The position numbers and the translations under genes were made by a program. This document shows, piece after piece, positions 49,755-57,562 of a DNA stretch of 64,000 bases. Below the pieces are notes generated by a model, which ran no database searches, was not told the DNA's origin, and saw only the letters and a list, made by a program, of their open reading frames with translations. How positions within the stretch are numbered: position 1 is the stretch's first letter; each line of letters begins with the position of its first letter. This stretch comes from CAIZQW01 sp942493055 (GTDB lineage Bacteria; Verrucomicrobiota; Kiritimatiellia; RFP12; UBA1067): NCBI GenBank assembly GCA_942493055.1, contig OW818680.1, positions 5,146,001-5,210,000 on the forward strand. Direction: 5' to 3'.

Positions 49755-52019
49755 ATGACGCTAAAGCAACCTTTACTTGTGACCTCTTGCATGGCCGCAC
49801 TGTTGGCCGCTCACATCTTTGCTGACCCTTCGGTTCTGACGATCGACCGGATTTTTAAAGACGAAGCGTTTAAACTTCCTGACTGGGGCCCGGCGTATTG
49901 GCTTGAAGACGGGAAGGGATACACGGTGTTGGAAAAGTCGGAGACCGTCACGAACGTCAGTGATATTGTGCGCGTGGAGATCGAGTCAGGGCGCCGGGAC
50001 ATTCTGGTATCCGCGTCAAACCTGGTCGTCAAGGGCGAAGCCAAGCCGTTGAAGATTGAAGATTACGCCTGTTCGAAAGACGGCACGAAAGTACTGCTCT
50101 TCACCAACACCAAGCGCGTGTGGCGCAAGGAGACCCGGGGCGATTACTGGGTGTTAGACCTCAAGACAAAGGACCTGAAGAAGCTAGGCGGCAAAGCAGC
50201 TCCGTCGACCTTGATGTTTGCGACCTTCTCGCCAGACGGACAGCGTGTTGCGTATGTGTGTCAGAACAATCTCTATGTGCAAGCGGTCGACAGCCTGAAG
50301 ATCACGCAGCTTTCAAAAGACGGTTCTGACACGATCGTCAATGGCACGGCTGACTGGGTGTATGAGGAGGAGTTCTATTTGCGTAACGGCTTCCGGTGGA
50401 GTCCTGACGGGAAATACATTGCGTACTGGCAGTTCGACACCGCGGGTGTGCGGATTAATCACCTCGTCAATAACACCGATGAGCTCTATCCGGTCATCAC
50501 CTCCTATGCCTATCCGAAGGTCGGCCAGACGAACTCAGCCTGCCGTGTCGGCATCGTCGAGGCTGATGGCGGCAAGACGCGCTGGTTCCGTCCGAGCGAC
50601 GATCCGCGGAACCACTACATCCCCAAAATGGAGTGGGCGGAAGATTCTAAGTCAGTTGTTTTCCAGCAGCTCAACCGTTTGCAAAACACGAACGCGTTCA
50701 TTCGAGGCGAGGTTCGACGCGGCGATCTCCGGACGCTGCTGACGGATCGTGATGACGCGTGGGTGGAGGTGGCTGAGGCCTGGAATTGGATTGATCAGGG
50801 GAGGCGCTTCCTCTTCCTGAGCGAATGCGACGGCTGGCAGCATGTGTATTCCGCGTCTTGTGCGAACGGTCTAAGCGTTTTGCTAACGCCTGGCGCGTTT
50901 GATGTTCTCAACGTCGTCGGGGTCGATGAGAAGCTGGGCTGCGTCTATTTCATCGCCTCGCCGGATAATCCCACGCAGCGCTATCTCTATCGCGCGCCGC
51001 TGAAGGGGAACGGCCCCTGCGAGCGGGTGTCGCCGCAGGATCAGTCCGGCACGCATGGTTACGACCTGTCGAAAGATGGCCGGTGGGCTATCCATACTTA
51101 CTCGCGCATGGGCCAGCCTCCGCGCATGGAACTGGTGAGGTTGCCGGAGCACACCGTGGTCCGGGCACTCACCGATACATCCGCGCTCTGCGCCAAGCTT
51201 GCAGCACTGAAACCCTGTCCGGCGGAGTTTTTCCGTGTGGACATCGGAAATGATGTACAATGCGATGCCTGGTGCATCACCCCTCCAAATCTGGATACGA
51301 CTAAGCAGTACCCGCTCCTCCTGCATGTGTATGGCGAACCGGCCGGCTCGACCGTGACGGACAAGTGGGGCGGCGACAATTATCTGTGGCACCGCATGCT
51401 GGCCGAGCAGGGCTATGTTGTGATGAGCATCGACACCCGAGGGACGCAGGTGCCGCGCGGTCGTGCATACCGCAAAAGTATCTATCGGCAAGTCGGCACG
51501 CTTGCAGCGCAAGATCAGGCTGCTGCTGTGCGGCAGTTGCTCAAGACGCGGTCCTATCTCGATCCTAAGCGCGTGGGGGTCTGGGGCTGGAGCGGGGGAG
51601 GTTCGATGAGCCTCAACGGCATCTTCCGTTATCCTGAACTCTATCGGACCGCGATGGCGATCGCCTTTGTTTGCAACCAGCTCTTCTATGACACAATCTA
51701 TCAGGAGCGTTACATGGGGTTGCCGTCGGACAATGCTGAGGGGTACAAGAACGGCTCACCCATCACGTACGCGCACCAGTTGAAGGGCGATCTGCTGCTC
51801 ATCTATGGCACGGGTGATGACAACTGCCATTATAAGAACTTTGAGACGCTGGTCAATGAACTCATCAAGCAGAACAAACTCTTCTCCACGATGCCCTATC
51901 CCAACCGTTCGCATTCGATTAAAGAGGGCGAGAACACCAAGCGCCATCTGTACGGTACCATGACGCAGTATCTCAAAAAGAATCTCCCGACAAATGACTC
52001 TGATAAAACCACAAAATAA
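49755..52019 (+). CDS. Dipeptidyl peptidase IV-type serine peptidase (S9B)
   Basis: 754 aa with a signal peptide (SCMAALLAAHIFA). The beta-propeller domain carries the DWVYEEEF motif (Glu204-206), which in DPP-IV holds the free N-terminus of the peptide. The C-terminal alpha/beta hydrolase has Ser613 in GWSGGGS, an Asp in GTGDDN (688/689) and His720 in NRSHSI, so the triad is intact. It removes X-Pro or X-Ala dipeptides from peptide N-termini, in the periplasm or outside. The next gene (12 bp on) is an M24 peptidase, and a POT peptide transporter follows, making a peptide-utilisation group. Confidence 0.92.
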   Translation: MTLKQPLLVTSCMAALLAAHIFADPSVLTIDRIFKDEAFKLPDWGPAYWLEDGKGYTVLEKSETVTNVSDIVRVEIESGRRDILVSASNLVVKGEAKPLKIEDYACSKDGTKVLLFTNTKRVWRKETRGDYWVLDLKTKDLKKLGGKAAPSTLMFATFSPDGQRVAYVCQNNLYVQAVDSLKITQLSKDGSDTIVNGTADWVYEEEFYLRNGFRWSPDGKYIAYWQFDTAGVRINHLVNNTDELYPVITSYAYPKVGQTNSACRVGIVEADGGKTRWFRPSDDPRNHYIPKMEWAEDSKSVVFQQLNRLQNTNAFIRGEVRRGDLRTLLTDRDDAWVEVAEAWNWIDQGRRFLFLSECDGWQHVYSASCANGLSVLLTPGAFDVLNVVGVDEKLGCVYFIASPDNPTQRYLYRAPLKGNGPCERVSPQDQSGTHGYDLSKDGRWAIHTYSRMGQPPRMELVRLPEHTVVRALTDTSALCAKLAALKPCPAEFFRVDIGNDVQCDAWCITPPNLDTTKQYPLLLHVYGEPAGSTVTDKWGGDNYLWHRMLAEQGYVVMSIDTRGTQVPRGRAYRKSIYRQVGTLAAQDQAAAVRQLLKTRSYLDPKRVGVWGWSGGGSMSLNGIFRYPELYRTAMAIAFVCNQLFYDTIYQERYMGLPSDNAEGYKNGSPITYAHQLKGDLLLIYGTGDDNCHYKNFETLVNELIKQNKLFSTMPYPNRSHSIKEGENTKRHLYGTMTQYLKKNLPTNDSDKTTK

Positions 52020-52031
52020 GTGAGGTGATCC

Positions 52032-53207
52032 ATGACGACACAAAATGCTCCCGTAGCAGCCAGGGCGCGGATGGCCGCAGGCAGTCCTGAAGTGAACAGC
52101 ACACTCTTCTGGAGAATCCAGCATTCGGTCTATGACCCAGTCGTATTGCTCGAAATCCCGAAGCCGGGCGGCAGCGAAGCGGTGCTGATCCTGCGTGATA
52201 TCGAGATGGAACGTGCGAAGAAGTCCGCCCGCGTGGACCGCGTGGCGTGTCCTGCAGACTTCACCCCGGAGGGCGGATTGTCCGGCGACCGCGAAACCGC
52301 GAACGCTCAAGCTGCCGCAGAGTGTTTGCGCCGCGCAGGTGTGACGTGCGTGGTGGGCGACCGTAGCCTGCCATTGATCTACGCTGATTTCGTTAGGAAG
52401 GCTGGCATCACGATTGAATGCGACCCGACCATGTGGGTGCTGGAACGCCGCCAGAAGGCGGCTGAGGAGGTTGAGCTGCTGCGCGAGGCTCAGAAGATCA
52501 CCTGCCAGACAGTCGAGATGGCCTGCCGCATGATCGCCACGGCTGATGTGCGTGCTGACGGCGTGCTCATGCGCGACGGCCAGCCGCTGACCTCCGAGCG
52601 TGTCCGCGCGGCAGTGGATCACTGGCTGTTGGACCGCGGGTACAACAACGGCATGACGATCATCGCGGGTGGGCCCGGGGGCTCGGACTGCCACTATCTC
52701 GGTTTCGGCGAACTACGGACAGGTGAACCCGTCATTGTGGACATCTTCCCGAAAAATGGGAAGACGCACTATTGCGGGGACTGCACGCGCACCGTCGTGC
52801 ATGGTGACATTCCGGAGGAAGTTAAGAAGATGCACGCAGCTGTGCAGAAAGCGAAAGCGGCTGCTGAAAAAGCAATCGCCCCAGGGGTGACGGGTGAAAC
52901 CGTGCACTTGGCGACGAAGCAAGCCATGCTGGATGCGGGGTATGCCGTCGGCCTGCCCGGAGAGAAAGACCCCGATTCCTATTGCGCCCTGACGCACGGG
53001 ACCGGGCATGGCGTGGGACTTGATGTGCATGAACCACCCCTGCTGGACATGAAAGGCCCTGCACTCATGGTAGGCGAGGCAGTGACTGTTGAGCCAGGGC
53101 TTTACCGCCGCGACGTGGGCGGTGTGCGCATCGAGGACCTCGTGGTCGTCACGGAGCAAGGCTGTGAGATCCTCAATCCCCTTTATGATGGGCTCTCTTG
53201 GAAGTAA
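52032..53207 (+). CDS. M24-family metallopeptidase (Xaa-Pro aminopeptidase/dipeptidase-like)
   Basis: 391 aa, no signal peptide, so cytoplasmic. The five metal ligands of M24 are all present: Asp237 in IVDIFPK, Asp250 in GDCTRT, His326 in HGTGHGVG, Glu354 in VEPGLY and Glu368 in RIEDLVVV. The N-terminal creatinase-like domain covers about 1-155. AAGTGAGGTGATCC precedes the ATG. Such enzymes cleave X-Pro bonds in short peptides, which fits import of proline-rich peptides made by the DPP-IV next door. Confidence 0.9.
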   Translation: MTTQNAPVAARARMAAGSPEVNSTLFWRIQHSVYDPVVLLEIPKPGGSEAVLILRDIEMERAKKSARVDRVACPADFTPEGGLSGDRETANAQAAAECLRRAGVTCVVGDRSLPLIYADFVRKAGITIECDPTMWVLERRQKAAEEVELLREAQKITCQTVEMACRMIATADVRADGVLMRDGQPLTSERVRAAVDHWLLDRGYNNGMTIIAGGPGGSDCHYLGFGELRTGEPVIVDIFPKNGKTHYCGDCTRTVVHGDIPEEVKKMHAAVQKAKAAAEKAIAPGVTGETVHLATKQAMLDAGYAVGLPGEKDPDSYCALTHGTGHGVGLDVHEPPLLDMKGPALMVGEAVTVEPGLYRRDVGGVRIEDLVVVTEQGCEILNPLYDGLSWK

Positions 53208-53223
53208 ACTAAGGAGTCATGTG

Positions 53224-53375
53224 CGGAATAGTGGAATGTTGGAATACTGGAATATTGGAAGAATCCCTGGAGGGACGCGCTTCGTCGCGTCCGCGGCCAC
53301 GACGAAGCGTGGCCCTCCAGAGCCGCTATTCGTCTTTCCCCACCATTCCACCATTCCCATATTCCATTATTCCAG
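53224..53375. repeat. GGAAT/ATTCC foldback element (family A), copy 3
   Basis: The left arm (53224-53263) has four GGAAT units; the right arm (53341-53375) has four ATTCC units and the shared CATTATTCC-A-GT end. The core is framed by CTGGAGGG (53267-53274) and CCCTCCAG (53313-53320) with GACGCG/CGCGTC and CGTC/GACG-type hairpins inside. It occupies the 202-bp gap between the M24 peptidase and the POT transporter. Confidence 0.75.
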
Positions 53376-53409
53376 TGAAGTTATGTAGCAACCCCGTGAG
53401 TAAATCAAT

Positions 53410-54903
53410 ATGACAAATCAATCTTCTGTTTCCATGGCTGCCGGTGATGACAGCGTGAAGACGGGCCATCCGCGCGGCCTCTATACGTTGTTCATGACTG
53501 AAATGTGGGAGCGCTTCAGCTTCTATGGCATGCGGGCGCTGCTCGTGCTGTTTATGACGGATGCGGTGGTGCGGGGCGGGCAGGGGTTGACGGACGGTGT
53601 CGCCACGGCGATCTACGGCTTGTACACGGCCAGCGTTTATCTGGCCGCGCTGCCGGGCGGTTGGGTTGCGGATCGTTTTCTGGGTGCGCAACGGTCGGTC
53701 TGGTATGGCGGCATCCTGATCGCGCTCGGGCAGTTTACGTTGGCGTTGGCACCCGGCAACATGTTTTATCTGGGGCTGGTGCTCGTTGTTTTGGGGACTG
53801 GACTGCTCAAGCCAAATGTGAGCGGCATTGTTGGCGAACTCTATCCGGAAGGTGGCGCGAGACGGGATGCCGGTTTTACGATTTTTTACATGGGCATCAA
53901 TCTGGGGGCAGCGATCGGCCCGCTGATCGCCAGTTACCTGGGTGAGAAGATAAACTGGCGCTACGGTTTCGGTGTGGCTGGCATCGGCATGGTGCTCGGA
54001 CTCCTTCAATACCGATTTACCTCCAAGTATCTGGGTGAATGCGGCAAGCATCCAGGGCACAGAGGCGGCGTGCAGCAGAAGGATTGGCTGATGCTGGGCG
54101 GCTTCCTTGCGACGGTCATCGGGGTGGTTGCACTGACGTGGATGGGCGTTATCCACATCGATCCCTTGGCGCTGGCCAAGAAGACAGCCTATTTCATTGT
54201 GGCTGTGGCGGTGCTCTATTTTGTCTGCGCCTTTTTGTTCTTCGGGCTGGACAAGATTGAGAAGGAACGGCTGGCGGTCATTGCCGTGCTCTTCCTTTCG
54301 TCGGCGATGTTCTGGTCGGGGTTTGAACAAGCTGGCTCCTCGCTCAATCTGTTTGCGCAGAACTTTACGCAACGGGTCTTTTTCGGCTGTGAGATTCCGA
54401 CCGGCTGGTTCCAGTCGCTGAATCCGGTCTTTATTATCACCCTGGCGCCGCTGGTGGCGATGTTTTGGGTTTCGCTCGCGCGGAAGGGCCGTGATATGAC
54501 GCTCACCAACAAGTTCGCCTTGGGGCTGGGCTTGCTGGCGGCCGGATTCTTTGTGATGGTCATGGCCTCCAAGCTGGTCGGTGGCAGTCAGAAGGTCTGG
54601 CCTACGTGGCTGATCTCGACGTATCTCCTGCATTCGATTGCGGAGCTTTGCTTAAGTCCTGTGGGGCTTAGTTCGGTCACCAAGCTGGCGCCGCGGCGTA
54701 TGGCCGGGCAGATGATGGGCATCTGGTTCCTCGCGACCTCGCTCGGAAATCTGATTGCGGGACTCTTTGCCGGAGAGGTCGTCAAAGATGCATCCCAGAT
54801 GTCAGGGCGCTATCTTCAAATCGTGCTGATGGCACTGGGTGTCGCGGGACTGCTCTTTGTCTTTTCAAAGCCGATCAAAAAGCTGATCAAGGATGTGAAA
54901 TAG
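53410..54903 (+). CDS. POT/PTR2-family proton-dependent oligopeptide transporter
   Basis: 497 aa with 12-14 membrane segments. The family signature is clear near the start: MTEMWERFSFYGMRALL with Glu31, Glu34 and Arg35, the proton-coupling E-x-x-E-R motif. Other typical blocks are GGWVADRFLGAQRSVWYGG, GTGLLKPNVSGIVGELY and FYMGINLGAAIGP. It imports di- and tripeptides with protons, completing the DPP-IV and M24 set upstream. The ribosome-binding site is weak (GTGAG about 10 bp upstream). The family A repeat between this gene and the peptidase might affect read-through. Confidence 0.92.
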   Translation: MTNQSSVSMAAGDDSVKTGHPRGLYTLFMTEMWERFSFYGMRALLVLFMTDAVVRGGQGLTDGVATAIYGLYTASVYLAALPGGWVADRFLGAQRSVWYGGILIALGQFTLALAPGNMFYLGLVLVVLGTGLLKPNVSGIVGELYPEGGARRDAGFTIFYMGINLGAAIGPLIASYLGEKINWRYGFGVAGIGMVLGLLQYRFTSKYLGECGKHPGHRGGVQQKDWLMLGGFLATVIGVVALTWMGVIHIDPLALAKKTAYFIVAVAVLYFVCAFLFFGLDKIEKERLAVIAVLFLSSAMFWSGFEQAGSSLNLFAQNFTQRVFFGCEIPTGWFQSLNPVFIITLAPLVAMFWVSLARKGRDMTLTNKFALGLGLLAAGFFVMVMASKLVGGSQKVWPTWLISTYLLHSIAELCLSPVGLSSVTKLAPRRMAGQMMGIWFLATSLGNLIAGLFAGEVVKDASQMSGRYLQIVLMALGVAGLLFVFSKPIKKLIKDVK

Positions 54904-54988
54904 AACGGAACGGGCTAGACCTTAGTTTAGTCGTTAAATATACCGGTGTTGCAGGTGAATGCGGCTTACCTGTGGCTTCAAGTTATTG

Positions 54989-55050
54989 CCCACGGAAAAC
55001 ACGGAAAAACACGGAATAATTCATTTTTTGACAGGATTAACAGGATTGGA
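54989..55050. repeat. Short tandem-like intergenic repeats (ACACGGAA and ACAGGATT)
   Basis: CCACGGAAAACACGGAAAAA-type repeats are followed by GACAGGATTAACAGGATTGG. Motifs like these are scattered in intergenic DNA of many environmental genomes. They lie between convergent genes (POT transporter and a minus-strand hypothetical gene). No terminator hairpin with a T-run is seen. Confidence 0.45.
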
Positions 55051-55080
55051 AGGATGGATTGGCGGATGGTTGCTGGGAGT

Positions 55081-55416
55081 TTATTGTGTCATCACCAGCA
55101 GGACGAGCTGAAGCAGTACGGATATGATCAACAGTAGCCATGCCCATTTGTAGGCGGTCTTTCGTTCAGCAGGAATCGCCTTCGGGCCGAAGGTGAGAAA
55201 CCTCCTTTGCTGGTAGAGCGGAAATTTTGCGTAGGCAAGCAGTGCAATGCCGATGGTTGCAAGAGCGATTGCAAGGTGAAACCAGAGCCACAATCCGCAT
55301 TTCGAGAGTGCAGGAAATAGTGCAGACGAGAAGATACCCATCACGCCTATGATTAAGAAAGGGGAGGACAGAAGGCCCCCCAAGTCGCTTCCAATTTTGC
55401 CAGGCATTAGGTTCAT
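55081..55416 (-). CDS. Small hypothetical membrane protein
   Basis: 111 aa with three predicted membrane segments: about 18-36 (SSPFLIIGVMGIFSSALFPA), 43-62 (LWFHLAIALATIGIALLAYA) and 90-108 (WAWLLLIISVLLQLVLLVM). A cytoplasmic or periplasmic loop between the last two is basic. No family recognised. It runs on the minus strand like the neighbour at 55485, with a 68-bp gap between them. Coding status is supported by the regular hydrophobic pattern and little else. Confidence 0.55.
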   Translation of the reverse strand: MNLMPGKIGSDLGGLLSSPFLIIGVMGIFSSALFPALSKCGLWLWFHLAIALATIGIALLAYAKFPLYQQRRFLTFGPKAIPAERKTAYKWAWLLLIISVLLQLVLLVMTQ

Positions 55417-55484
55417 AATGCTTTCTCTCAGCGTCGGTACTGACCTGCCGCGAACGACGGTAAGGTCAAGGACATAGTAGGGAT

Positions 55485-55982
55485 TTACTTCCAGCCGCCT
55501 TCGCGATCAATATAGTACCAAAGCCCATTTGTGATTGATGTTTTTTCATCGCCCCACGCTTCAGTCGTATAGCCTTCTCGATTGGCAATGAACCCCATCC
55601 TTGGTGGAATATGAACTAAAACATAAACTTCATTTTTACTCACGTCGACGTGGACTGGAGACATCTCCCGAATAATGGCGGGGAGATTGGTGCTGTACTG
55701 ATTGTGAAATCCCTGTCTCCAAACAGCATTTGTTTTACCTTTTGTGTGCCTAATTAAGAATTCTTCGTCATAAGTCCGCGGATCATTCATCAGTTGACGA
55801 CAAGCCTCAAGAAGAACAGCCGGATTCGTTTCCTTCATCTGGGACTGAACAATTTTACGACGCTGCGTTTGTTCGAACTGAAAACGAACAAAGGAAAGGA
55901 TGAGGAACGCCACCCAAATTGCCCACAAACTGAGGGCTATACAGCATCCGATTAGAGAACCTTTTTGAATCTGCTTTTTCAT
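55485..55982 (-). CDS. Hypothetical protein with N-terminal membrane anchor
   Basis: 165 aa. Residues about 10-32 (IGCCIALSLWAIWVAFLILS) are a membrane anchor; a short basic helix and a globular domain follow. The domain has alternating hydrophobic residues (VHVDVSKNEVYVLVHIPPRMGF) and ends in a Trp-rich GLWYYIDREGGWK. No family recognised. It lies 70 bp downstream of hicA on the same strand and could share its transcript. AT-richer than the hydrogenase-like operon. Confidence 0.55.
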   Translation of the reverse strand: MKKQIQKGSLIGCCIALSLWAIWVAFLILSFVRFQFEQTQRRKIVQSQMKETNPAVLLEACRQLMNDPRTYDEEFLIRHTKGKTNAVWRQGFHNQYSTNLPAIIREMSPVHVDVSKNEVYVLVHIPPRMGFIANREGYTTEAWGDEKTSITNGLWYYIDREGGWK

Positions 55983-56052
55983 TTTCTCGTGTGCAACGTC
56001 GTAAATCGACCACGGAGCAGAACGCGAGGCAGCTCTTCATTTGGTGGCTCGC

Positions 56053-56277
56053 TCAGATCTCTTTTTGGAGGTCCTCTCGCGAGATTTCGCAATCTCTGAG
56101 AATTTGAGCGAGGAGGCCACGGCCTATACTCTCTCCGCGATGGACAGGAACTACGGTACATCGGCCATCGGGATGACGCAGGAAGTGATGGCTTCCCTTG
56201 ATTCGGATAAGTTCAAATCCAAATCTACGAAGTGTTTTGACAAGCTGGCTGCCGTTGATTGCTGGAAATGTACTCAT
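56053..56277 (-). CDS. hicA: HicA-type mRNA interferase toxin
   Basis: 74 aa from the ATG at 56277; an upstream in-frame extension is rejected because the chosen ATG overlaps the hicB stop by 4 bp and matches the family's usual start. The double-stranded RNA-binding-like fold motif is present: LVKTLRRFGFELIRIKGSHHFL with catalytic His30, then TVVPVHRGESIGRGLLAQILRD. HicA degrades mRNA when not bound by HicB. Order is hicB then hicA, the less common arrangement. Full length for HicA. Confidence 0.88.
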   Translation of the reverse strand: MSTFPAINGSQLVKTLRRFGFELIRIKGSHHFLRHPDGRCTVVPVHRGESIGRGLLAQILRDCEISREDLQKEI

Positions 56278-56483
56278 GCCATTACTGCTACGCGCTGGAC
56301 GCCAATAAACGTGTTGGAGACAGGCTTCTCCACTTCCAGGCAAAGCTCGATGGCCTCCTTAATCCTTTTCATCAGGACGTCGAGCGATTTCGCCTGTGTA
56401 TGACACCCTCTTAAGGTTGGCACAGACGCTACAAAATACCCGTCTTCATCCTTCTCGATGACCACATTGAATTCCTTCATCAT
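56274..56483 (-). CDS. hicB: HicB-type antitoxin (short form)
   Basis: 69 aa. The pattern EFNVVIEKDEDGYFVASVPTLRGC followed by TQAKSLDVLMKRIKEAIELCLE is the HicB N-terminal fold (UPF0150-type). The protein has no C-terminal HTH or ribbon-helix-helix domain, so repression of its promoter by itself is doubtful. GGAGATGAAAG precedes the two ATGs at the start. It is transcribed first and coupled to hicA by an ATGA overlap. Confidence 0.86.
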   Translation of the reverse strand: MMKEFNVVIEKDEDGYFVASVPTLRGCHTQAKSLDVLMKRIKEAIELCLEVEKPVSNTFIGVQRVAVMA

Positions 56484-56704
56484 CTTTCATCTCCATATTT
56501 ATCCGGTTACTTTAGCAAAATGAGCCGAACTTGACATCTTTATTTTGGATCGAATATCATGAATCAGACTGAGTCGCGCTTTACGGCGGTAGTCTGATTT
56601 GCTGGTTCGTATTCCTATTCTTCATATGTTCCTGATCTGCCATACGTCAATGGTTGCTTCAAAAGTGGAGGCAGAAGGCGACAGAGGGACAGACAATACT
56701 TTCA

Positions 56705-56764
56705 TTCGAGATTATCGAGATTTTTGGAATCGTCGATGATATCGATGAAATCGATAATCTCGAA
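56705..56764. repeat. ATCGAT-rich inverted repeat downstream of the Ehr-like operon
   Basis: A perfect 14-bp inverted repeat, TTCGAGATTATCGA (56705-56718) and TCGATAATCTCGAA (56751-56764), starts 6 bp after the last stop of the minus-strand operon. The 32-nt loop holds GATGATATCGATGAAATC, itself partly palindromic. No T-run follows on the minus strand, so it could be a Rho-type or processing site, or a repeat element like that at 46368. The rest of the 287-bp gap to hicB (56484-56704) shows nothing I can name. Confidence 0.55.
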
Positions 56765-56770
56765 AAGTCT

Positions 56771-57562
56771 CTATTTCCCAGCTTTCGGGACTTTGCGTGT
56801 GCCGTCTTCGATGTTGCCGATGAGGCGGAGCAGGCCGTCGAGGATTGTGAGTGGGTGCGGTGGGCAGCCTGGTATGTAGAGGTCGACGGGCAACAGGGAA
56901 TCAACCCCGTTGTTGACTTGCTCGTGTCCGATGTACGGGCCGCCGGAGATCGCGCAGGCCCCCACTGCAATGACGATGCGCGGGTCGGAAACTGCATCAT
57001 ACGTTTTTCTGAGCGCGAGTGCCATATTCTGTGAGACAGGACCGGTCACCAGAATGCCGTCGGCATGACGCGGCGAGGCGACAAACTGGATGCCGAAGCG
57101 GCCTAAGTCCCAGCCGACTGTTCCGAGCACATTGGTGTCGGCCTCGCACGCGTTACAGCCGCCCGCGCTGACTTGCCGGAGTTTCAGGGAACGTCCGAAG
57201 AGCTTTTTCAGTTTCTTGTCGAGGGCTGCGCCAGCGACTTCAACAGCCTGTCGTTCGCGCGCGACGATCAGGTCGGCGCGGTTGCGGGCTGCGAGCTGAT
57301 AATTGCAGGAGTGGGTGATCGCCTGCTTGGGGCAGGCATTCGCGCACTCGATACAGAAGAGGCATTTACCCAAGTCGACATGGGCTGGATTGAGCGCGCC
57401 GGTCGGGCACACGTCACTGCACGCGTGGCACCCCTCCGGGCATTGTGCGCTGTCAATTATGGGACGTCCACGGAAACGGTCCGGCAAGGGCGGCGGCGCA
57501 CCGTCCGGATATTTCATGGTCCGATGTTTTTGTTGCAGTCTGGCTAATAGTACTTTGATCAT
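56771..57562 (-). CDS. Ehr-like complex: ferredoxin domain fused to NuoB/HycG-like small subunit
   Basis: 263 aa. The N-terminal part holds two 4Fe-4S cluster motifs (Cys41, 45, 48, 52 and Cys67, 70, 73, 77); the first has three residues between its first two cysteines rather than two. The C-terminal part is NuoB/HycG-like, with Cys136 and Cys139 in GGCNACEAD, Cys203 in GACAISGG and Cys233 in PGCPPHP, the four ligands of the proximal cluster. In E. coli Hyc/Hyf these two parts are separate proteins (HycF/HyfH and HycG/HyfI). The gene is last in the operon, overlapping the large-subunit gene by 4 bp. Role: electron transfer to or from the modified NuoD-like subunit at the inner membrane. Confidence 0.9.
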   Translation of the reverse strand: MIKVLLARLQQKHRTMKYPDGAPPPLPDRFRGRPIIDSAQCPEGCHACSDVCPTGALNPAHVDLGKCLFCIECANACPKQAITHSCNYQLAARNRADLIVARERQAVEVAGAALDKKLKKLFGRSLKLRQVSAGGCNACEADTNVLGTVGWDLGRFGIQFVASPRHADGILVTGPVSQNMALALRKTYDAVSDPRIVIAVGACAISGGPYIGHEQVNNGVDSLLPVDLYIPGCPPHPLTILDGLLRLIGNIEDGTRKVPKAGK

